DNA of 64,000 bases from Tumebacillus algifaecis (GTDB lineage: Bacteria; Bacillota; Bacilli; Tumebacillales; Tumebacillaceae). Shown here piece by piece: positions 36,591 through 42,682 of this stretch; position 1 is the stretch's first letter, and the number at the start of each line of letters is the position of its first letter. Location of the stretch: the NCBI RefSeq assembly GCF_002243515.1, contig NZ_CP022657.1:3457501-3521500 (forward strand), in the 5' to 3' direction. A program made the translations under genes and the position numbers. Below the pieces are notes generated by a model. That model was not told the origin of the DNA. It searched no databases and saw only the letters and a list, made by a program, of their open reading frames with translations.

Positions 36591-36603
36591 CTATGGTTTT
36601 TTT
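36566..36603 (+). terminator. Strong terminator with no evident upstream gene
   Basis: AACCATAGTTCGGTA and TACCGAACTATGGTT form a perfect 15-bp stem around CGC, then TTTTTT. No intact plus-strand gene ends here. Confidence 0.75.
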
Positions 36604-36683
36604 ACATTCTTGCCTATAAAAAATCCCCTCCGACATGCGGTAAGGGACCTTTCCTTACGTAGCGAGTCAAAGGGGAACTTATT

Positions 36684-37509
36684 CTATAGAAGAAATCGAA
36701 CTGATTTTCCAATCGGTACGTTCCTTACTCCGATTTGCGTTTGACTGGATTGAACAGGATCAACAGTAGCCAACCGAAACTGCTGATGTTGCGGGAAAAT
36801 TCGCTGATCAACAACTCCGACATTACACGCACAGACAGCGAAAAGGCCAGTGGAACCGAAGTTATCGTCTAAATGCCAATCGCACTGGAGGGCGTCCACG
36901 CACCTGCGGCACCTTCCATGTAAACTTCATCGATCGTGGCATGTTAGTGATCGGCATCCCCAACCCCAGCACGCACAGCGATCCCGTTGTTCCTATAGAA
37001 GTTTTTCACAAGCGCAAACACAACACTCGGTTGCCCATGATCCTCTTGTAGCCAACAGGCAAGCTTGGCTTATCGAGCGAAAAGTTGAGTTTCCCTTCTA
37101 TTACCTGCTGCATCATGACGTCAGCACATTCACTAGAAACGATAGCCTCATCTCGATCACGACTAACATGGCACCGATTGTCGGTGCGACTGATGAAACG
37201 ATCAATGAAACGATTGTGTTGATTGATGTAGCAAGCGACTTTGCTTATATCAGCGCCTGGCTGGCACCAGAAAATGCACCGCAAGCGAACTTGCTGGGTA
37301 ATGGTCATTGCCAGTTTGAAAACACCTGCTCCTATATTAGAAACAAACTGAGCTGCTATTTATTAGAAGATAGATTCTCGAAAGCAGTTATTATCTTCCA
37401 TTGGGTTGTGTTCTGTCACTATAGAAGAGTTTGTACTTTAGCCATGATGATGCCTACATTTAGAATGACTTTAATTCAGAATATTTCGATACATTCAGTT
37501 TACGTTTAA
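36684..37509 (+). pseudogene. Decayed coding region upstream of the peptide array
   Basis: Between 36604 and 37509 protein-like stretches appear in different plus frames broken by stops: one around 36670-36768 (EIELIFQSVRSLLRFAFDW), one around 36780-36870 ending SGTEVIV, one around 37085-37380 (MAPIVGATDETINETIVLID, then AYISAWLAPENAPQANLL). They do not join into one frame. This looks like one or more degraded genes, possibly a lost partner of the peptide array; no family recognised. Confidence 0.35.
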
Positions 37510-37513
37510 CTTA

Positions 37514-37543
37514 TTGACCACCAGTCCAGTGTAAAACTATTAT
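37514..37543 (+). promoter_or_regulatory. Candidate promoter of the mini-gene array
   Basis: TTGACC (37514-37519) and TATTAT (37538-37543) are spaced 18 bp apart, about 115 bp upstream of the first mini-gene, in AT-rich DNA. Confidence 0.5.
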
Positions 37544-37659
37544 ATATCAAATAAATTTTTCAGAAAATACTTGCGTTTAAACTTTTTTCATGCAAAAATA
37601 TAGACAACAACAGGTTAACACTTACGCTACAGCTTAAAGTTTAAGGGGGGTGCAACAGC

Positions 37660-37704
37660 ATGGAGCGTAACGGTGTAAAAATCTCGATCACAGTTGAATT
37701 CTAG
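37660..37704 (+). CDS. Mini-gene 1: MERNGVKISITVEF
   Basis: 14 residues. AAGGGGGGTG lies about nine bases before the ATG. Codons GAG, CGT, AAC, GGT, TCG, ACA, GTT and stop TAG differ synonymously from copies 2 and 3, and its flanks are unrelated to theirs. Confidence 0.72.
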   Translation: MERNGVKISITVEF

Positions 37705-37753
37705 TCTTGAATCACTCTGATGTAGCAACTAACTTGGGGCGGGGGTGGAACTC

Positions 37754-37798
37754 ATGGAACGCAATGGTGTAAAAATCTCCATCACTGTAGAATTCTAG
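37754..37798 (+). CDS. Mini-gene 2: MERNGVKISITVEF
   Basis: Same peptide as copy 1 with GAA, CGC, AAT, TCC, ACT, GTA. GGGGGTG upstream. Spacer unlike the others. Confidence 0.72.
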   Translation: MERNGVKISITVEF

Positions 37799-37850
37799 TC
37801 CTTGTTTATCGGGTTTAAATAAATACAATCTAAAAAGGGGGTGCAACAAC

Positions 37851-37895
37851 ATGGAACGTAACGGAGTAAAAATCTCCATCACTGTTGAATTCTAA
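37851..37895 (+). CDS. Mini-gene 3: MERNGVKISITVEF
   Basis: Same peptide; GGA for Gly, TAA stop. AAGGGGGTG upstream. Confidence 0.72.
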   Translation: MERNGVKISITVEF

Positions 37896-37943
37896 AATTT
37901 ATGAAAAATTAAAATGGGCACAGCTAATTGGGGGTGAATCAAC

Positions 37944-37988
37944 ATGGAACGTAACGGCGTAAAAATCACCGTAACCATCGAGTTCTAA
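37944..37988 (+). CDS. Mini-gene 4: MERNGVKITVTIEF
   Basis: First of the main variant, in which the strand segment reads ITVTIEF. Its downstream spacer starts the 98-bp repeat series; its upstream spacer is still unique. GGGGGTG site. Confidence 0.72.
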   Translation: MERNGVKITVTIEF

Positions 37989-38041
37989 TCCTACCGTCCG
38001 CTTAAGCTTCACTAATCTACCAGATCGGGGGTGTCACGAAC

Positions 38042-38086
38042 ATGGAACGTAACGGCGTAAAAATCACTGTAACCATCGAGTTCTAA
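38042..38086 (+). CDS. Mini-gene 5: MERNGVKITVTIEF
   Basis: 98 bp after copy 4. GATCGGGGGTG site nine bases before the ATG. Confidence 0.72.
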   Translation: MERNGVKITVTIEF

Positions 38087-38139
38087 TCCTACCGTCCGCT
38101 TAAGCTTCATTAATCTACCAGATCGGGGGTGTCACGAAC

Positions 38140-38184
38140 ATGGAACGTAACGGCGTAAAAATCACTGTAACCATCGAGTTCTAA
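38140..38184 (+). CDS. Mini-gene 6: MERNGVKITVTIEF
   Basis: 98-bp repeat unit, same peptide and ribosome-binding site as copy 5; single-base spacer differences. Confidence 0.72.
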   Translation: MERNGVKITVTIEF

Positions 38185-38237
38185 TCCTACCGTCCGCTAA
38201 AGCTTCACTAATCTACCAGATCGGGGGTGTCACGAAC

Positions 38238-38282
38238 ATGGAACGTAACGGCGTAAAAATCACTGTAACTATCGAGTTCTAA
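38238..38282 (+). CDS. Mini-gene 7: MERNGVKITVTIEF
   Basis: 98-bp unit; a silent ACT-ATC change in the TI codons. Confidence 0.72.
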   Translation: MERNGVKITVTIEF

Positions 38283-38335
38283 TCCTACCGTCCTCTTAAG
38301 CTTCATCAATCTACCAGATCGGGGGTGTCACGAAC

Positions 38336-38380
38336 ATGGAACGCAACAAAGTAACTATCACTGTAACCATCGAGTTCTAA
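38336..38380 (+). CDS. Mini-gene 8: MERNKVTITVTIEF
   Basis: Variant with Lys-Val-Thr in place of Gly-Val-Lys; CGC for Arg. Intermediate between the main form and the shorter MRNKV form. Confidence 0.72.
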   Translation: MERNKVTITVTIEF

Positions 38381-38433
38381 TCCTACCGTCCACTTGAGCT
38401 TCACCAATCTACCAGATCGGGGGTGTCACGAAC

Positions 38434-38478
38434 ATGGAACGTAACGGCGTAAAAATCACTGTAACCATCGAGTTCTAA
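38434..38478 (+). CDS. Mini-gene 9: MERNGVKITVTIEF
   Basis: 98-bp unit, main form. Confidence 0.72.
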   Translation: MERNGVKITVTIEF

Positions 38479-38531
38479 TCCTACTGTCCACTTGAGCTTC
38501 ACCAATCTACCAGATCGGGGGTGTCACGAAC

Positions 38532-38576
38532 ATGGAACGTAACGGCGTAAAAATCACTGTAACCATCGAGTTCTAA
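38532..38576 (+). CDS. Mini-gene 10: MERNGVKITVTIEF
   Basis: 98-bp unit, main form; upstream spacer carries the CACTTGAG variant. Confidence 0.72.
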   Translation: MERNGVKITVTIEF

Positions 38577-38629
38577 TCCTACCGTCCTCTTAAGCTTCAT
38601 CAATCTACCAGATCGGGGGTGTCACGAAC

Positions 38630-38674
38630 ATGGAACGTAACGGCGTAAAAATCACTGTAACCATCGAGTTCTAA
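38630..38674 (+). CDS. Mini-gene 11: MERNGVKITVTIEF
   Basis: 98-bp unit, main form; upstream spacer carries the CTCTTAAG variant. Confidence 0.72.
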   Translation: MERNGVKITVTIEF

Positions 38675-38727
38675 TCCTACCGTCCGCTTAAGCTTCACCA
38701 ATCTACCAGATCGGGGGTGCCACTAAC

Positions 38728-38769
38728 ATGCGTAACAAAGTAACTATCACTGTAACCATCGAGTTCTAA
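38728..38769 (+). CDS. Mini-gene 12: MRNKVTITVTIEF
   Basis: 13 residues; the Glu codon is deleted relative to mini-gene 8. GGGGGTGCCAC replaces GGGGGTGTCAC in front. Confidence 0.7.
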   Translation: MRNKVTITVTIEF

Positions 38770-38822
38770 TCCTACCGTCCGCTTAGGCTTCATCAATCTA
38801 TCAGATCGGGGGTGCCACGAAC

Positions 38823-38864
38823 ATGCGTAACAAAGTAACTATCACTGTAACCATCGAGTTCTAA
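38823..38864 (+). CDS. Mini-gene 13: MRNKVTITVTIEF
   Basis: 13-residue form, 95 bp after copy 12. Confidence 0.7.
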   Translation: MRNKVTITVTIEF

Positions 38865-38917
38865 TCCTACCGTCCGCTTAAGCTTCATTAATCTACCAGA
38901 TCGGGGGTGTCACGAAC

Positions 38918-38962
38918 ATGGAACGTAACGGCGTAAAAATCACTGTAACCATCGAGTTCTAA
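38918..38962 (+). CDS. Mini-gene 14: MERNGVKITVTIEF
   Basis: Main form, interleaved between two 13-residue forms, which implies block duplication or gene conversion. Confidence 0.72.
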   Translation: MERNGVKITVTIEF

Positions 38963-39015
38963 TCCTACCGTCCGCTTAAGCTTCATCAATCTATCAGATC
39001 GGGGGTGCCACTAAC

Positions 39016-39057
39016 ATGCGTAACAAAGTAACTATCACTGTAACCATCGAGTTCTAA
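39016..39057 (+). CDS. Mini-gene 15: MRNKVTITVTIEF
   Basis: 13-residue form with the CCACTAAC leader seen in copy 12. Confidence 0.7.
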   Translation: MRNKVTITVTIEF

Positions 39058-39110
39058 TCCTACCGTCCACTTGAGCTTCACCAATCTACCAGATCGGGGG
39101 TGTCACGAAC

Positions 39111-39155
39111 ATGGAACGTAACGGCGTAAAAATCACTGTAACCATCGAGTTCTAA
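39111..39155 (+). CDS. Mini-gene 16: MERNGVKITVTIEF
   Basis: Main form, 95 bp after copy 15. Confidence 0.72.
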   Translation: MERNGVKITVTIEF

Positions 39156-39208
39156 TCCTACCGTCCTCTTAAGCTTCACCAATCGATCAGATCGGGGGTG
39201 TCACGAAC

Positions 39209-39253
39209 ATGGAACGTAACGGCGTAAAAATCACTGTAACCATCGAGTTCTAA
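39209..39253 (+). CDS. Mini-gene 17: MERNGVKITVTIEF
   Basis: Last copy of the repeat series, 98 bp after copy 16; spacer variant with ATCGATCAG. Confidence 0.72.
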   Translation: MERNGVKITVTIEF

Positions 39254-39305
39254 TCCTACCGTCCTCTTAAGCTTCACCAATCGATCAGATCGGGGGGGAT
39301 AAGAT

Positions 39306-39347
39306 ATGATTAGTATCCAAATCTTAAATTACTCAGACTTTTACTAA
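39306..39347 (+). CDS. Mini-gene 18: MISIQILNYSDFY (divergent)
   Basis: A 13-codon ORF behind a duplicated GATCGGGGGGG site, in the position where an eighteenth copy is expected. Sequence is unrelated except for length, alternating Ile residues and an aromatic C-terminus. It could be a rearranged end of the array. Confidence 0.4.
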   Translation: MISIQILNYSDFY

Positions 39348-39396
39348 GTTTGTAACCTTGATCTGATTCACAATAAACTGAACAGGGGTGACATTC

Positions 39397-39444
39397 ATGG
39401 AGCGCAACTGGTACATCGGCATCGGTATCACTTTTGAATTCTAG
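39397..39444 (+). CDS. Mini-gene 19: MERNWYIGIGITFEF
   Basis: 15 residues, unique flanks, CAGGGGTG site. MERN head and terminal Phe kept; hydrophobics again at every second position from the end. Confidence 0.65.
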   Translation: MERNWYIGIGITFEF

Positions 39445-39488
39445 AATTAGGCCACTGTTTTTACTAAAACGGCGAGGAGGTGTTTCGA

Positions 39489-39536
39489 ATGGAGCGCAAC
39501 TGGTACATCGGCATCACCGTCACGATCCCGTTCTAG
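39489..39536 (+). CDS. Mini-gene 20: MERNWYIGITVTIPF
   Basis: 15 residues, GAGGAGGTG site. It combines the WYIG head of copy 19 with the ITVTI core of the main form. Last gene before the terminator. Confidence 0.65.
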   Translation: MERNWYIGITVTIPF

Positions 39537-39541
39537 TTCAT

Positions 39542-39579
39542 ATGAAAACCGCCATCTCTAAGGAGATGGCGGTTTTCAT
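39542..39579. terminator. Hairpin closing the mini-gene array
   Basis: ATGAAAACCGCCATCTC pairs perfectly over 17 bp with GAGATGGCGGTTTTCAT around TAAG. It lies five bases after the last stop and six bases from the opposing gene's stop, so it probably serves both strands; there is no long T tract. Confidence 0.7.
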
Positions 39580-39585
39580 GTGCAC

Positions 39586-39894
39586 TTAGACATCCGAGCT
39601 GTCATCATAGTCGGCCCGAAAACCATCTTTCGCTGCCAGCGGCTGACCATCGCCATCCTCATCTTGACGGCCGGTGTTCAATCCTTGCTGCAATTGGCCT
39701 CCCAACTCAGCCACCTGATTTTGCATGCCCTCATCTTCCGCCACCCCACAAGCTTCGTCCAGCCCCTGTTCGCTCGCATTGCGTTTCTCTTCCACGATTC
39801 CATCTCCCCAGCGATTCTTGTAGGTAAAACTTTCGTCCGTTTCTGCTTCAAATTCAGCCATCAAATGGCTTTGGATGCCATCCCGCTCACTCAT
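39586..39894 (-). CDS. Small acidic hydrophilic protein
   Basis: 102 aa, acidic, rich in Glu, Asp, Gln and Gly, no hydrophobic core visible, likely partly disordered. It begins MSERDGIQSHLMAEFEAETD and ends DDSSDV. GGAGGATACG precedes the ATG. Converges on the peptide array. Function unknown. Confidence 0.65.
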   Translation of the reverse strand: MSERDGIQSHLMAEFEAETDESFTYKNRWGDGIVEEKRNASEQGLDEACGVAEDEGMQNQVAELGGQLQQGLNTGRQDEDGDGQPLAAKDGFRADYDDSSDV

Positions 39895-39906
39895 GTTCGT
39901 ATCCTC

Positions 39907-40002
39907 CTACGTGAAATACTCAATTTTGGCCCATGGAAAGTATTCCTCAATCAGCCCTCGCAGATGCAGGTTTATTTTATAGACATCGCTTCCTGCGTAC
40001 AC
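39907..40002 (-). CDS. Possible 31-residue peptide upstream of the acidic protein
   Basis: The frame ending at 39907 reads VYKINLHLRGLIEEYFPWAK and then IEYFT, protein-like, with GTG at 40002 after GGCGGGG. Its TAG overlaps the ribosome-binding site of the next gene, as in coupled leader peptides. It may instead be a fragment of a longer lost gene, since the frame stays open up to the YuiD stop. Confidence 0.3.
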   Translation of the reverse strand: MYAGSDVYKINLHLRGLIEEYFPWAKIEYFT

Positions 40003-40041
40003 CCACTTACCCCGCCCATATTTTCCATATTTATAGTCCTC

Positions 40042-40521
40042 TTAAAAATACAACCAGTACAACGCCACCCCGAGCGCAATCCCATACGCGGCCCCACCCG
40101 CCACTTCGATCGGATGGTGCCCGAGCATTTCTTTCAACTGCTTTCTCTTCCGGCGCAACAGATGTCTTGAAAACTCCGGGTCGTCCGTCTCGATGTGCTT
40201 GTCAAACGCCGTTTCCAATTCGTTGATCGCAATCGCCTGTTCCCCAGCATGTCTTCGAATGCCCATCGCATCGTACATCACGACCAGGCCGAGCACGACG
40301 GCCAATGCAAAATATGCAGAATCGAGCCCCTCTTGCACGCCGATTGCAGCTCCCAGCGCCGTCACCCCCGCCGAATGAGAACTCGGCATGCCGCCCGTGC
40401 TAATCATCTGCTTCAGGTCCCACTCGCGGTGGTACAGATAATGCAGCGGAATCTTGATCGCCTGTGCGGTGAAGATCGCAGCGAGGGCAGCAACGAGCGG
40501 ATAGTTGTCAAGAACACTCAA
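40042..40521 (-). CDS. Divergent PAP2-family membrane protein (YuiD type)
   Basis: 159 aa, DUF212. STGGMPSSHSAGVTALGAAIG and GHHPIEVAGGAAYG correspond to phosphatase motifs of the PAP2 superfamily in divergent form; about four membrane segments. TTG at 40521 has AAAGGGGGG seven bases upstream and gives the family's usual length. May act on a lipid phosphate. Confidence 0.82.
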   Translation of the reverse strand: MSVLDNYPLVAALAAIFTAQAIKIPLHYLYHREWDLKQMISTGGMPSSHSAGVTALGAAIGVQEGLDSAYFALAVVLGLVVMYDAMGIRRHAGEQAIAINELETAFDKHIETDDPEFSRHLLRRKRKQLKEMLGHHPIEVAGGAAYGIALGVALYWLYF

Positions 40522-40557
40522 CGAGACGCCCCCCTTTCTCCACGTAGTATGGGCAAA

Positions 40558-40592
40558 ATAAAAAAAATCCCTCATCACATGGATAAGGGATT
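40558..40592 (-). terminator. Intrinsic terminator
   Basis: Minus-strand AAATCCCT and AGGGATTT with TTTTTATTTT tail, after the M42 peptidase stop. Confidence 0.78.
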
Positions 40593-40606
40593 TCCGAAAC
40601 GATGGC

Positions 40607-41683
40607 CTACCAGTTTTGAATCGCGTCCACCGTCTTGCGGTCGAGCTTTTTGATCACCGCGACGAGAAGATCGGCAGCCTGCTCCCAGTCCTTCTTGGAC
40701 AGAATCGCTGTGTGCGAGTGGATGTAACGGGTCGCAAAGCCCAACGAGATCGTCGGCACGCCATTGTTGGAGATATGGAACTTGCCGCCATCTTGTCCGC
40801 CCCCGGTCAGCGCATCGACTTGCAGGTTGATGCCCATCTCCTTCGCCGTGTCATGCATAAGATCGCGCAACGGCACGTTCGGGATCATCGACGTGTCATA
40901 GATAAAGCTGAGCGGGCCTTCACCCAAGTTGCAAGTCTGTTGATAGCCTTCAAAGCCCGGCGTGTCATAGGCAACACCGACATCGAGCGCAAACGCGATG
41001 TCCGGCTGCACCAGGTTCGCCAAAACCCCAGCGCCGCGCAGTTGAATCTCTTCTTGCACGGTCGCCCCACCATACAGAATGTTCGGGTGCGCTTCGTTTT
41101 GCAGACGCTTCAACACCTCGACCGCCAGCCCACAGCCAGCACGATTGTCCAACGCCTTGCCGACCCACAGGTCACCGTTACGCATCGTGGTGAACTCCGA
41201 TTGCGGTACGATCATGTCGCCCAGACGGATGCCCATCTCTTCAACTTCTTCGCGGGAGGTCGCGCCGACGTCGATAAACATTTCTTTGATTTCTAACACG
41301 CGTTCACGGTCTTTCGCCGGAAGCGCGTGCGGTGCTTTCGAACCGACGATCCCGAGCACGTCACCCGTTCTCGTCTTGATCTTGACGCGCTGCGCCAAGA
41401 CCACGTGCGGCCACCAGCCGCCGAGCGGTTGAAAGCGCAGAAAACCTTTCGGCGTCACGTATGTAACCATCCAGCCGATTTCGTCAAGGTGCCCTGCAAA
41501 CAAAATCTTCGGACCGTCTGCAACCCCTGTCTTTTTGCCGACGATGCCGCCGAGACGGTCGGTCAAAATCTCTTCCGAAACCGGCTCCAATAGCTCACGC
41601 ATCTTGATGCGCACCTCGCGCTCAAAACCTGGAATGCCATCCGTGTCGCAGAGGTCTTTTATCATCTTGGTTGTTTCATCCAT
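40607..41683 (-). CDS. M42-family glutamyl/deblocking aminopeptidase
   Basis: 358 aa dimetal peptidase (YtoP/FrvX type), self-assembling into large particles in known relatives. Metal and catalytic residues lie in FAGHLDEIGWMV (His, Asp), KALDNRAGCG (bridging Asp), ATVQEEIQLRGA (Glu-Glu), ALDVGVAYD and FATRYIHSHTAIL. Single-gene unit. Stretch 41684-41886 upstream is AT-rich with no gene visible. Confidence 0.9.
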   Translation of the reverse strand: MDETTKMIKDLCDTDGIPGFEREVRIKMRELLEPVSEEILTDRLGGIVGKKTGVADGPKILFAGHLDEIGWMVTYVTPKGFLRFQPLGGWWPHVVLAQRVKIKTRTGDVLGIVGSKAPHALPAKDRERVLEIKEMFIDVGATSREEVEEMGIRLGDMIVPQSEFTTMRNGDLWVGKALDNRAGCGLAVEVLKRLQNEAHPNILYGGATVQEEIQLRGAGVLANLVQPDIAFALDVGVAYDTPGFEGYQQTCNLGEGPLSFIYDTSMIPNVPLRDLMHDTAKEMGINLQVDALTGGGQDGGKFHISNNGVPTISLGFATRYIHSHTAILSKKDWEQAADLLVAVIKKLDRKTVDAIQNW

Positions 41684-41886
41684 CTTTCGTTGCCCCCTTT
41701 TCTCTAACAGCTCCTACTAATACATACTCCTATGTTATCATGTTCGAAAACATTTCGGAAAGCATAAATATAACCTGTAATCTTGATTCTATGTTTAAAT
41801 AAATATACGCATTCTATTTTTTGAAAATTTTCGCTATAAACATCTGCTTTTTCACATCAGATCGGATGCCGTGGCGATTCGGTCGT

Positions 41887-42525
41887 TTATAACGATTGAG
41901 TGCGCCGTCTGATGCGTATGTAGCCTTCTGCCACGACTAGGTTGATGATCCAGCACGCCCACACAGCGATCACATAGGCGGTCACATAATCAAGGCTGAC
42001 CAGCATGGTCAGCGCAATATTGACCACATACAGCGTGTTGTTTGCCAGCGTTACCGCATAGCTGCGTATCATCCACACACGATGCGCTTCTACCTGTCCG
42101 CGCCGAATGGTGCGATAGGCCAGCATCGTGCTGTACAGCCAAATGCCATTGAGTAGGAAAAAGCCGGCCGTGGCGATCCATCCGCCCGTCGCATACAATG
42201 CGACATAGAGTGCGGGGAGCGTATTGAGCAGGACAGAGCCAATGTACAGTTTCCCAACTGCGCGATGGATGGCCGGACGTTGCACTCTAATTTTTTTCAC
42301 AAAACCGAGCGGGCCGGCTAGGATGGCGACGACCGCCAGCAGGATATGAACGCGGACTGCCAGGGTCCACAGTTCTTGATTAAAACCGACTGGAATCGTC
42401 GACTTGTACATCAAAAACTTGACGAACTCCGGATCGGTCCAAAAATTTTTGGTCAGGGTATGCAAGGCCCACATCAGGGCCACAAAGAGCAGCGGATAGA
42501 TCGCCCAAGAACTCTTTTTACGCAT
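41887..42525 (-). CDS. DUF2306-type membrane protein
   Basis: 212 aa with six or seven predicted membrane helices; AVRVHILLAVVAILAGPLGF, HRAVGKLYIGSVLL and VEAHRVWMIRSYAVTLANNTLY contain the conserved histidines of DUF2306 proteins, which may bind haem or a quinone (inference). Single gene. Confidence 0.72.
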   Translation of the reverse strand: MRKKSSWAIYPLLFVALMWALHTLTKNFWTDPEFVKFLMYKSTIPVGFNQELWTLAVRVHILLAVVAILAGPLGFVKKIRVQRPAIHRAVGKLYIGSVLLNTLPALYVALYATGGWIATAGFFLLNGIWLYSTMLAYRTIRRGQVEAHRVWMIRSYAVTLANNTLYVVNIALTMLVSLDYVTAYVIAVWACWIINLVVAEGYIRIRRRTQSL

Positions 42526-42647
42526 GAGACGGGATCAACCCCCTTTCGCACAACTAACATATCATTCATACACTTTGCAGCTCCAAAATGCAAGAAAAGT
42601 TAGGCGATCTTCAAAGTTTCTTCACATCGCCTTTTGCTGCGCCATCG

Positions 42648-42681
42648 CAAAACGCCCCCGCAGTCACGCGGAGGCGTTTTT
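42648..42681 (-). terminator. Intrinsic terminator
   Basis: Minus-strand AAACGCC-CCGC and GCGG-GGCGTTTT pairing, directly after the radical SAM gene. Confidence 0.8.
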
Positions 42682-42682
42682 C

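Larger units (their letters stand above)
37921..39298 (+). repeat. Tandem 98/95-bp repeat array carrying mini-genes 4-17
   Basis: Fourteen start codons at 98-bp steps (95 bp after 13-codon copies). Each unit consists of a gene, a spacer of about 53 bp with CCTACCGTCC, AAGCTTCA and CCAGATC blocks, and a GGGGGTG ribosome-binding site. Not a CRISPR: the whole unit is conserved, with no variable spacers. Confidence 0.93.

Noticed and set aside
37921-39298. Tandem array considered as a CRISPR
   Set aside because: Entire 98-bp units including spacers are conserved, there are no unique spacers or cas genes, and each unit holds a start, stop and ribosome-binding site.
39580-40170. 196-codon plus-strand ORF after the peptide array
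   Set aside because: Starts inside the terminator and runs antisense to the acidic-protein gene and the YuiD-type gene; no ribosome-binding site.
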